From: Alphaproteobacteria bacterium
Lineage (GTDB): Bacteria; Pseudomonadota; Alphaproteobacteria; Caulobacterales; Hyphomonadaceae
Direction: 5' to 3'
Assembly (NCBI GenBank): GCA_018827375.1
Contig: JAHJYW010000002.1
Coordinates: 109,963 to 173,962 of the forward strand
Length of the DNA: 64,000 nucleotides
The position numbers were made by a program, and so were the translations under genes. Below the pieces are notes generated by a model that worked only from the letters and a program-made list of their open reading frames with translations, was not told the origin of the DNA and searched no databases. Positions within the stretch are counted from its first letter, which is position 1; every line of letters begins with the position of its first letter. Positions 28,213-35,111 of the stretch are shown here, one piece after another.

Positions 28213-28737
28213 ATGAAACGCCTTATCCTGATGCGTCATGCCAAGACCGAACCCTGGACAGAGGGCATTGATGATTTCGGCCGCGCGCTGACCGAGCAGG
28301 GGCATGCCGATGCGCGCCGCATGGCCGAAGAGATCGTTGCGCGCGGATGGAGCCCGGAGCGGATCCTGGTCTCGACGGCCCGCCGGGCGCGTGAAACATG
28401 TTCGGAAGTCGCAAAAGTGGTTGAAGGTGAGCGTGTCCGTCCAATGGAGACGCTCTATTTGTCGGGCCAGCGAGGCATAGCCGAAGCTGTGCGCCAGAAT
28501 GACGGGGCCGCCACGTTGATGGTGATCGGGCATAATCCCGGCATACATGATTTCGCCCTGAGTCTGCTGCGCGAGGGCGGCGGCGAACATGAGAGTTCCG
28601 AGCGGCTGACCGAGAAATTCCCCACCGCCTGCGCGGCCTTGTTCGAGTCCGATGAAGATGGCGCTTTCCTGCCGGTCCATTTCCGCCTCGCGGATGTGAT
28701 GCGGGCGCGTGATTATCGTGAGACCGGTTTCGCCTGA
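28213..28737 (+). CDS. sixA: SixA-like histidine phosphatase
   Basis: 174 residues. The RHG-type catalytic motif is LMRHAKTEPW with His9. The second part has ILVSTARRARETC, then VIGHNPGIHDFAL with the second catalytic His. Short members like E. coli SixA remove phosphate from histidine phosphotransfer domains, but others act on small molecules. The substrate here cannot be read. Divergent from the peroxiredoxin gene. Confidence 0.88.
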   Translation: MKRLILMRHAKTEPWTEGIDDFGRALTEQGHADARRMAEEIVARGWSPERILVSTARRARETCSEVAKVVEGERVRPMETLYLSGQRGIAEAVRQNDGAATLMVIGHNPGIHDFALSLLREGGGEHESSERLTEKFPTACAALFESDEDGAFLPVHFRLADVMRARDYRETGFA

Positions 28738-28751
28738 CATCTGAAAGCGAG

Positions 28752-28787
28752 TGCGCCACCCTGCCTTGGAGGGGACAGGATGGCGCA
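28752..28787. terminator. Hairpin between convergent genes
   Basis: TGCGCCACCCTG and CAGGATGGCGCA form a 12-bp stem with one G-U type mismatch and a 12-nt loop, between the SixA-like stop and the UrcA stop. There is no clear T-run on either strand, so the terminator role is tentative. Confidence 0.45.
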
Positions 28788-28857
28788 AGAAGCCACTGGC
28801 GAGCGATTCAGGGGGAAGAGGCAGCGTTCGCCGGATATAGCGGCTCCTTTCCGTCGT

Positions 28858-29169
28858 TCAGCGCGCCTTTCTGGCGGCATGAACCTGCGTGAGCTGCGGG
28901 CTGTCGATGGACTTCACAGCCTTGTCCATCGTGCGTGTGGTGCAGATCGTATTGGCGAATGTGTGACCGATGGCCATGTCCGCATTCTCGGTCGCGCAGC
29001 GCTCGGCCACCTGACTACGGATGATTTGATACTGGGCCTTGGCGCCTTCCGGCGTGGCAACGGCATCGCGGTCATATGAGATCGGCATCTCGAATGTGTC
29101 GCTGGCGGCGAATGCCGGGGCAGCAATCAGTGTAGCGGCGAGGGCGGCGGCGATCAGGGAGCGTTTCAT
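28858..29169 (-). CDS. UrcA family protein
   Basis: 103 residues. A Sec signal peptide (MKRSLIAAALAATLIAAPAFA) is followed by SDTFEMPISYDRDAVATPEGAKAQY, two Cys residues (RCATENAD, ICTTRTMDKAV) and a short C-terminus. This pattern matches the UrcA family, common in Caulobacterales, Sphingomonadales and relatives and of unknown function. The ATG at 29169 has AAGGAA upstream. It lies 103 bp downstream of the 60-residue ORF and shares its AT-rich promoter region, so the two are probably co-transcribed. Confidence 0.85.
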   Translation of the reverse strand: MKRSLIAAALAATLIAAPAFAASDTFEMPISYDRDAVATPEGAKAQYQIIRSQVAERCATENADMAIGHTFANTICTTRTMDKAVKSIDSPQLTQVHAARKAR

Positions 29170-29272
29170 GTCAAATAGTTCCTTCTTGTGATTTGTTTGT
29201 GTTTTGTGAGGGAGGTCGGTGCTGCAATCCGGGGGTAGGCGGCGCAGCACCGGAGAGGGGAGAGGGAGGCGG

Positions 29273-29455
29273 TTAGTGCGCTTCGCGGCGGTTAAGCCGG
29301 CGGCGACGACGGACAAGCAGCCCAGGCCGACCCCCAAGTGTGACATCATTGGCCGGTGTGGCCCTGACCGTTGCCGCACCTGTCAGGATGGCATGGGCCA
29401 TGCCGTTGGCAGGGGCAGTGGTTTCGACGTCGTTGAGACGGAGGCGGGGGGTCAT
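29273..29455 (-). CDS. Small hypothetical protein with Arg-rich C-terminus
   Basis: 60 residues from an ATG at 29455 with AAGGA 10 bases upstream. The sequence begins MTPRLRLNDVETTAPANGMA, is Ala/Thr-rich in the middle and ends LLVRRRRRLNRREAH. There is no signal peptide or membrane helix. I do not recognise it. It is the first gene after the AT-rich, operator-containing region 29530-29625 and precedes UrcA. The good ribosome site and position support a real gene. Confidence 0.5.
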   Translation of the reverse strand: MTPRLRLNDVETTAPANGMAHAILTGAATVRATPANDVTLGGRPGLLVRRRRRLNRREAH

Positions 29456-29533
29456 TTTCTTCAGTCCTTCTTGCTTGATCTGTCTGTCTGGGGCGAACCA
29501 TTCCGCCGTCGACACAATCAAGATAGGACTGGA

Positions 29534-29624
29534 ATTATCGAAAAGCAATAATAATTTATCGAAAAATAATAAATCTATATATTTTCGGGTCTTACGCCTT
29601 GTTGTTTTTCGATATGGGGGTGGC
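29534..29624. promoter_or_regulatory. AT-rich promoter with operator repeats (UrcA unit)
   Basis: ATTATCGAAAAGCAATAAT (29534-29552) is an inverted repeat ATTATCG-N5-CAATAAT. Its left half TTATCGAAAA recurs at 29556-29565, 21 bp along, on the same face of the helix. A reverse copy TTTTTCGATA is at 29615-29624. The region is strikingly AT-rich for this genome. It is upstream of the small-ORF/UrcA unit. The same 19-nt site occurs in front of the RND operon at 62016. Confidence 0.6.
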
Positions 29625-29685
29625 GTAACGCCCTGCAAGTGCACTTACAAGCGATTCATCGCAAAAAATTACGATAAAAGGCTGA

Positions 29686-31269
29686 TCAGGCGCGGGAAGA
29701 AGAGCGGCGTTCGGCCGCTTCCGGCATCTGAAGGTCAAACGCGAGCTGCCTGGACGGGCTGTTCTGAGGGCGCAGACGCCCTGAGGACGGGCGCGGCTGG
29801 AGTGTTACCAGGTGTGTCCGGCTGCGTTCGGCACGGTTCTCCCGCCCTGCGCCCGGCTGGCCTGCATAGATCCGGTCACGTGCTTCGCGTGCGGCGGCCA
29901 TATGATCGACAATCCGCATTGGATAGGTTTGGCCAAGTACGATACCGGCCCTGGAAAGTTCGCCTTTCGGCGCATCCCACGGCGCATGGATGTGGGCGTT
30001 GGAAAGGCCCGCAAGTTCCGGCACCCAGCGCCGGATGAACGCCCCGTCGCGGTCATGGTCCATTGACTGTTTGACCGGATTATAGATGCGCGGAATGGAT
30101 TGGCCCCGTGAGCCTGCCTGCTTCTGCGCCTGCGGGTAGTGGATTCCAGCCTCGAAATCCGTAAACAGCGCGGCCAGTCGCGCGGCGGGATGCTGCCAGT
30201 CCATCCAGAGATGCTGCGTGGAAAAGGCCATGACCATGGCGCGCATGCGATGGTTCAGCCAGCCGGTCGCGTTCAGGGCGCGCATGCAGGCATCCAGGAA
30301 GGGAAAGCCGGTGCGACCGCTGATCCAGGCTTCAAGCCGTGGATCACCGTCACTCACCCGGTCGCGCAGGCCGTCTGGCTCTGTATGCATGTTGCGGCTG
30401 TTGATCGAGGTCTGATCGCTGAGCTTCTGGAGGAAATGGCAATGCCACTGCAGGCGCGACAGGAAGGTGTCGAGGGAAGCAGCAAAGGTGGAATCGCCGT
30501 CCAGTTCAAGCTCTGTACGTGCGCGCATGGCGCCCTGATAGGCTTCACGGATCGAGAGGGTGCCGAATGTAAAATGTGGCGACAGGCGCGAGCAGGCGCC
30601 TGTCGCAGATTGAGGACTATCCATTGCGGTGCGATAGCGCCGCCCGCGCGAGGCAATAAATGAGCGCAGGAGTTCCACGCCTTCGGCGCGCCCCCCCGGC
30701 TGGCGACCCGGGCAGACATCCGTTTTCAGGCGCAGATCATCAGCCATGGGCCATTCGCCCGCTGATACTTCCGAAGGCTTGATCGCATCCGGCGCCTTGG
30801 CGCGTGGGGCGAGCATCCAGGCTTCCCACTTCCGCAGCCATTCATCACCATGCCCGTCGCGACGGCGTATAACACCGTTTTGCGGTTGTTCGCGCAGGGA
30901 AATGCCTGCCTTGAGCGCCCAGCGCTGCACCGCGCGGTCCCGGTCCAAACTCCATTGCAGGCCGATTTCCTCATGCGTATGGATCGCGGCCAGGCCATGA
31001 CGTCTGTGCAGCTCTGCAAGGACCTGCGTTGCCTCACCAACGCGAATGGTAAGAGCAGAACCGCGCGCTTTCAGAGCCTCGTCGAGACTGCGCAGGCTCT
31101 CCATCATGAAGTCGAACTGACGGCCGGAATGTTCGGGCAGGGCCCAGAAGTCCGGCTCGAATATATAGAGTGGCAAGACAGGCTCGCCGCTGGCCACTGC
31201 TGCGAGGAGCGGCGCGTGATCGTGGACACGAAGGTCCCGCTTGTACCAGACGACATGCAGGTTTTTCAT
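29686..31269 (-). CDS. phr: Photolyase/cryptochrome family protein
   Basis: 527 residues from MKNLHVVWYKRDLR at 31269. The N-terminal alpha/beta photolyase domain is followed by the FAD-binding helical domain: SRLSPHFTFGTLSIREAY, TGFPFLDACMRALNATGWLNHRMRAMV, and FTDFEAGIHYPQAQKQAG leading to IPRIYNPVKQ and DGAFIRRWVPEL. The family repairs pyrimidine dimers with blue light or senses light. Where E. coli photolyase has NNGWQWAASTG, with a Trp of the electron-transfer chain, this protein has GIHYPQAQKQAG. It thus belongs to a separate clade, and dimer repair is likely but not proved. The C-terminal 60 residues are basic and probably disordered. Confidence 0.88.
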   Translation of the reverse strand: MKNLHVVWYKRDLRVHDHAPLLAAVASGEPVLPLYIFEPDFWALPEHSGRQFDFMMESLRSLDEALKARGSALTIRVGEATQVLAELHRRHGLAAIHTHEEIGLQWSLDRDRAVQRWALKAGISLREQPQNGVIRRRDGHGDEWLRKWEAWMLAPRAKAPDAIKPSEVSAGEWPMADDLRLKTDVCPGRQPGGRAEGVELLRSFIASRGRRYRTAMDSPQSATGACSRLSPHFTFGTLSIREAYQGAMRARTELELDGDSTFAASLDTFLSRLQWHCHFLQKLSDQTSINSRNMHTEPDGLRDRVSDGDPRLEAWISGRTGFPFLDACMRALNATGWLNHRMRAMVMAFSTQHLWMDWQHPAARLAALFTDFEAGIHYPQAQKQAGSRGQSIPRIYNPVKQSMDHDRDGAFIRRWVPELAGLSNAHIHAPWDAPKGELSRAGIVLGQTYPMRIVDHMAAAREARDRIYAGQPGAGRENRAERSRTHLVTLQPRPSSGRLRPQNSPSRQLAFDLQMPEAAERRSSSRA

Positions 31270-31350
31270 GGAACAAATATAGAACATCCGAGCGGGCACT
31301 CAAGTGTTTTCTTCATCAGGCGGATGTTTCGGCCTTGGTACCCCAAGATT

Positions 31351-31366
31351 GTTTCGGAAGCGAAAC
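31351..31366. promoter_or_regulatory. Small palindrome GTTTCG-N4-CGAAAC
   Basis: GTTTCGGAAGCGAAAC has perfect 6-bp arms and sits about 80 bp upstream of the photolyase-family start. It could be an operator for that gene. No other support. Confidence 0.25.
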
Positions 31367-31395
31367 GAATTCAACTTCTGGCTCTTAGTCCAAAG

Positions 31396-31404
31396 TTATC
31401 CACA
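31396..31404 (+). other. Single consensus DnaA box
   Basis: TTATCCACA, the exact consensus DnaA box, within GTTATCCACAG. Only one perfect copy is visible in the gap, so it is not evidence for a replication origin. Confidence 0.3.
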
Positions 31405-31521
31405 GGGCTTTTCTGCTTTAATGGGTGCGGATGGGTTTGATTTCTCGGGACAGGGAGAGCCGCTACGGCATGGGGAATTGCCCCAGCCGGTGCCCGATCC
31501 TGATATGGCAGAGCGGGCGGC

Positions 31522-31725
31522 GCTTGGCTTTGCGCAGGCCTCTCCGGCTTGCTGGCGCCGGCGGCGTTCTTTCAGTTGCTCATGCTGGCCTCCCGTCGCC
31601 CGGTCCCACTGGCGGCCCCGTTCTACTGGCCACTCCAGTCCGTTGCCATGGCGCGCGCGCTATACGGCTTGTGGCACCAACCCCATTTCTGAGCCAAGAC
31701 ACCTCACGACGCGCCAGGGGCTTGA
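31522..31725 (+). pseudogene. Remnant of a family 2 glycosyltransferase C-terminus
   Basis: In one forward frame this stretch reads LAPAAFFQLLMLASRRPVPL, then APFYWPLQSVAMARALYGLW and HQPHF, a TGA at 31690, then AKTPHDAPGA and a final TGA at 31723. The hydrophobic helix, the FYW(x)LxSxAxxRALxxL pattern and the closing HF(W)AKTPH resemble the C-terminus of cellulose-synthase-like GT2 proteins, which usually end with a PFYWEKTxHG-type motif. The TGA falls exactly where Trp is expected. No GT2 catalytic domain precedes it: upstream reading frames look unrelated. I read it as a decayed fragment in the 558-bp gap between the photolyase-family and acyl-CoA dehydrogenase genes. The rest of that gap shows nothing else I can name. 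Confidence 0.5.
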
Positions 31726-31827
31726 GCGGCATTATGGCTTTTTACGCTGCGTCAGGCTTGGCGGGCGGGCCCGGGGGATTTAGGCTTTTACCAGATCTAA
31801 CTTACCGACAATCGAGGAGCCTTCCCA

Positions 31828-33042
31828 ATGGCCTATGACGTCACCGAAGACCTAGACGCATTTCGCGCCGAGACGCGCAACTGGCTGGAGGCGAATTGCC
31901 CGCCCTCCATGCGCACCCCCATGAAGGACAGCGAAGTTGTCTGGGGTGGCAAGAGCGAAAAGTTCCCCAATCCTGAATCAAAGATCTGGCTCGAACGCAT
32001 GGGCGAAAAGGGCTGGACTGCCCCGGAATGGCCGGCAGCCTATGGCGGCGGTGGCCTGACCAAGGAACAGAACCGCGTGTTGCAGGAAGAACTGCGCCGC
32101 ATAAAGGCGCGCCCGGCCCTGTTCTCGTTCGGCCTCTGGATGTTCGGTCCGGCCCTCTTGGAGTTCGGCAATGAAGAGCAGAAGAAGCGTTTCCTGCCTG
32201 ACATCGTCAAAGGCAAGACGCGCTGGTGCCAGGGTTATTCCGAGCCGGGCGCCGGTTCTGACCTTGCGGGTCTTCAGACGCGTTGCGAGGACAAGGGCGA
32301 TCATTACCTGATCAATGGCCAGAAAGTCTGGACCTCCTATGCCGACAAGGCGGACTGGATCTTCTGCCTCGTGCGGACAGATACAAGCGTGAAGCATGAA
32401 GGCATCAGCTTCATCCTTTTCGACATGAAGAGCCCCGGCGTGGAAGCGCGTCCGATCCTTCTGATTTCCGGCGAGAGCCCGTTCTGCGAAACCTTCTTCA
32501 CCGATGTAAAAGTGCCGAAGGACCAGCTCGTGGGCCGCGTGAATGGCGGCTGGGAAATTGCCAAGCGCCTGCTCCAGTTTGAACGCTCGTCAATTTCGGC
32601 AGGCGGCTTTGGCGGCACGGGCGGTTCGGGCATTCTCGGCCCGGAAGAATATGCCAAGATCCATGTCGGTACGGATGGCGAGGGCCGTATCGCCGATGGC
32701 GACCTGCGCGGCCGCATCGCGGACCACAAGATGTACTCCAAGGCCTTCAACCTGACTGTTCAGCGTCAGACCGAACAGGCCAAGGCCGGCCAGCAGGTAG
32801 GCCACACGGCGTCGATCCTGAAATATGGCGCCGCCAAGATGAACCAGGATCGCCACGAACTCCTGATCGAAGCCCTCGGCTCAGAGGCGCTTGGCTGGGA
32901 AGGGGAGGGCTTTGACAAGAGTGCCATGCGCGCGACCCGCGGTTGGCTGCGTTCGAAGGGTAACTCGATCGAAGGCGGCACCAGCGAGATCAACCTCAAT
33001 GTCATCGCCAAGCGCGTGCTGGGCCTGAAAGACCACCAGTAA
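31828..33042 (+). CDS. Acyl-CoA dehydrogenase, PimC-like large subunit
   Basis: 404 residues, preceded by GAGGAG. Flavin and substrate motifs: CQGYSEPGAGSDLA, KVWTSYADKADW, and the end RGWLRSKGNSIEGGTSEINLNVIAKRVLGL. This C-terminus is that of the PimC-type subunit. In PimC/PimD and related pairs, two adjacent acyl-CoA dehydrogenase-like proteins make one heteromeric enzyme for dicarboxylic, branched or sterol-like acyl-CoA. The next gene is the matching second subunit, about 110 bp downstream. The substrate here is unknown. Confidence 0.9.
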   Translation: MAYDVTEDLDAFRAETRNWLEANCPPSMRTPMKDSEVVWGGKSEKFPNPESKIWLERMGEKGWTAPEWPAAYGGGGLTKEQNRVLQEELRRIKARPALFSFGLWMFGPALLEFGNEEQKKRFLPDIVKGKTRWCQGYSEPGAGSDLAGLQTRCEDKGDHYLINGQKVWTSYADKADWIFCLVRTDTSVKHEGISFILFDMKSPGVEARPILLISGESPFCETFFTDVKVPKDQLVGRVNGGWEIAKRLLQFERSSISAGGFGGTGGSGILGPEEYAKIHVGTDGEGRIADGDLRGRIADHKMYSKAFNLTVQRQTEQAKAGQQVGHTASILKYGAAKMNQDRHELLIEALGSEALGWEGEGFDKSAMRATRGWLRSKGNSIEGGTSEINLNVIAKRVLGLKDHQ

Positions 33043-33150
33043 TGCCCCAAAAATTCGAAGCGACGGATTCCTTCAAATGTTCGACACTGACGGACTACGG
33101 GATATCGCAAGTCCTCGCTCACCCACAGCATGCATAAAGAAGTAATTCAA

Positions 33151-34287
33151 ATGACATTCGTACTGACTGAAGACCAGGAAATGCTGCGCGACACCGCGAT
33201 GGCATTTACACGTGATGAACTGCCGCTAACGCATCTGCGCGCCCTGCGCGACAAGGGCGCCAACGGCCATGACCCGGAAACACGCAAGAAGCTGGCCGAG
33301 CTCGGCTTCTTCGGCGTGATCATTCCGGATGAGCCGGGCGGCGAACATTTTGGCCTCGTTGGCCTTGGCCAGATCCTTGAAGCCCAGGGTCGCACGCTGG
33401 CCGCGACGCCGCTGTTGCAAACGGCGTTGATTGCCGCCTCCGCCATCCAGCTTGGCGGAAGCAAGGCCCAGCAGGCCGAATGGCTGCCGAAGATCGCGAT
33501 GGGCGAGACGACCTTCGCACTCGCGCTCGACGAGTCTGCACATTTCGCCCCGCTGAACGTGGCGACCGAAGCCGAGCGCAATGGCCAGGGCTATACATTG
33601 AATGGCATGAAACGCTTTGTGCCAGGTGGCCATGATGCCGATATGTTGATCGTCGTTGCCCGCACCTTTGGTGAAGCCGGCGACCGTCATGGCATTACGC
33701 TCTTTATCGTGCCGCGCGATGCAAAAGGCGTCACTGTACAGGAATTGAAAACCGTGGATTCTCACGGCGCCGCGCACGTGACCTTCGATGATGTCATCGT
33801 GGGGGAGGGCGGCGTGCTCGGTCCGGTCGACGAAGGTGCAGATGTGCTGGAGCCCGTACTCGACAGGGCGGCCATTGGTGTTGCTGCCGAAATGCTTGGC
33901 TCTTCGATGGCGGCGTTCGAGATGACACTCGAATATCTCCAGAGCCGCAAACAGTTCGGCCAGCTGATCGGTTCATTCCAGTCGCTGCAGCACCGTGCCG
34001 CCAAGATGTTCACCGAGATGGAAATGACGCGTTCCTGCGTCGCTGCGGCCCTGGCTGCGGTTGACGAGGGCAGCAGCGATGTTGCGGAACTGGCCAGCCT
34101 TGCCAAGGCGAAGGCGAGCGAGCTTGTCCACCTTGTCTCCAATGAGTGCGTCCAGATGCATGGTGGAATCGGCATGACCGATGTGGCCGATCCCGGCCTC
34201 TTCATGAAGCGGGCCCGTGTGCAGGAAGCACTGTACGGTGGAGCCAGCTGGCACCGCGATCGCTATGCGCGCCTCAACAATTTCTGA
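33151..34287 (+). CDS. Acyl-CoA dehydrogenase, PimD-like small subunit
   Basis: 378 residues starting at MTFVLTEDQEML. An ATG at 33130 is in frame, but the 33151 start matches the family. It keeps the fold of acyl-CoA dehydrogenases (RLQ-like ASAIQLGGSKAQQAEWLPKIAMGE, LEYLQSRKQFGQLIGSFQSLQHRAA, CVQMHGGIGMTDVADPGLFMKRA). The central flavin motif is degenerate (FALALDESAHFAPLN), as in the non-catalytic or half-site partners of heteromeric enzymes. It follows the PimC-like gene and ends at a strong terminator, giving a two-gene operon. Confidence 0.88.
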   Translation: MTFVLTEDQEMLRDTAMAFTRDELPLTHLRALRDKGANGHDPETRKKLAELGFFGVIIPDEPGGEHFGLVGLGQILEAQGRTLAATPLLQTALIAASAIQLGGSKAQQAEWLPKIAMGETTFALALDESAHFAPLNVATEAERNGQGYTLNGMKRFVPGGHDADMLIVVARTFGEAGDRHGITLFIVPRDAKGVTVQELKTVDSHGAAHVTFDDVIVGEGGVLGPVDEGADVLEPVLDRAAIGVAAEMLGSSMAAFEMTLEYLQSRKQFGQLIGSFQSLQHRAAKMFTEMEMTRSCVAAALAAVDEGSSDVAELASLAKAKASELVHLVSNECVQMHGGIGMTDVADPGLFMKRARVQEALYGGASWHRDRYARLNNF

Positions 34288-34310
34288 TCGACTGAAAAGT
34301 CAAACATGAA

Positions 34311-34350
34311 AAAGCCGGGCCAGCCATGCTGTGCCCGGCTTTAATTTTTT
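34311..34350 (+). terminator. Rho-independent terminator of the acyl-CoA dehydrogenase operon
   Basis: AAAGCCGGGC / GCCCGGCTTT perfect 10-bp stem, 12-nt loop, followed by AATTTTTT. It lies 23 bp after the stop. The flanking A and T runs also allow it to serve the convergent DUF2853 gene. Confidence 0.9.
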
Positions 34351-34370
34351 GTCCGCAAACGGAATGAAGA

Positions 34371-34808
34371 TCAGCCTTTCAGGACCGAGCCTTTTTTCAG
34401 TGCCTTGGCGATGAGGTAATACATCACAGGACGGTGCTTGGCGCGGACGGACTTGCCATATTTGGCAATTGCCTCAACCAGTGCAGCATCAGCCTTGGCT
34501 TCGTCAGTGACGCCGAGCTTCTTGGTGATGAAGCCTTTCTTGACGCGTGCAAGTTCTTCCTTGTCGGAAGCGGCGATGGTTGCCGTGTCGGACTTGTAGA
34601 TGGTTGGGCCGGAGGCTTTCACGGCGGCTTCGAGCAGCGCCATGTCTGGACGCGCTTCGCCGACTTTTTCCTTCAGGTCGGCGATGTATTTCTCCATCAG
34701 CACTTCTTTGGCTGTTGGAGCTTTTGCTGGTGCTGTCACGTTAGGCGCAGGTGCAGCCTTCTTCGCAGCAGCAGGTTTCTTGGTGGTTGGCTTGGTTGCT
34801 TTTGCCAT
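34371..34808 (-). CDS. DUF2853 family protein with basic Ala/Lys/Pro tail
   Basis: 145 residues. The first 35 are almost only Lys, Ala, Pro and Thr (MAKATKPTTKKPAAAKKAAP), like histone H1 or HU-type tails. The rest matches DUF2853: LEAAVKASGPTIYKSDTATIAAS, ELARVKKGFITKKLGV and KYGKSVRAKHRPVMYYLIAKAL. The function is unknown. The basic tail suggests nucleic-acid contact, which is inference. The ATG has GGAGACAATCCC upstream. Confidence 0.85.
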   Translation of the reverse strand: MAKATKPTTKKPAAAKKAAPAPNVTAPAKAPTAKEVLMEKYIADLKEKVGEARPDMALLEAAVKASGPTIYKSDTATIAASDKEELARVKKGFITKKLGVTDEAKADAALVEAIAKYGKSVRAKHRPVMYYLIAKALKKGSVLKG

Positions 34809-35111
34809 GGGATTGTCTCCTCAATGGGCCCTGTTGTGGGCGGTTATTGATCTTACGCAGCTCAGATCTCGAATCACTTCGGCACGCGCTGGCACACTGA
34901 CCTTCTTTTGAACAGCGTGCCAACCCCCTAAAGCCGTGGAATGTATTTCTGAATCCTGTGAAAAAGAACGTAGGCGGATTAAAAATACGCAAGACGTGCA
35001 GGTGTCTCGGCAAGAGACAAATGGGAACATAATCTGGTGCAGGCGCTTTGTTGACGATATCGCTGACTTGGCCCAAGGCTCAGAAAGTCAAATAACTGCA
35101 GGGAGTTTGCC
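34809..35111. other. Intergenic region between divergent genes
   Basis: About 300 bp with no convincing ORF. It holds the promoters of the divergent DUF2853 and FMN-enzyme genes. One imperfect inverted repeat is visible: GGCACGCgCTG at 34880 and CAGCGTGCC ending near 34921. I see no recognised RNA. Confidence 0.5.

Noticed and set aside
31396..31404. Possible replication origin at the consensus DnaA box
   Set aside because: Only one perfect box, no cluster, no AT-rich unwinding region beside it and no origin marker genes.
31304..31838. Forward ORFs of 159 and 137 codons in the photolyase to acyl-CoA dehydrogenase gap
   Set aside because: Rich in Arg, Ser, Pro and Gly. The third frame carries the recognisable GT2 tail instead.
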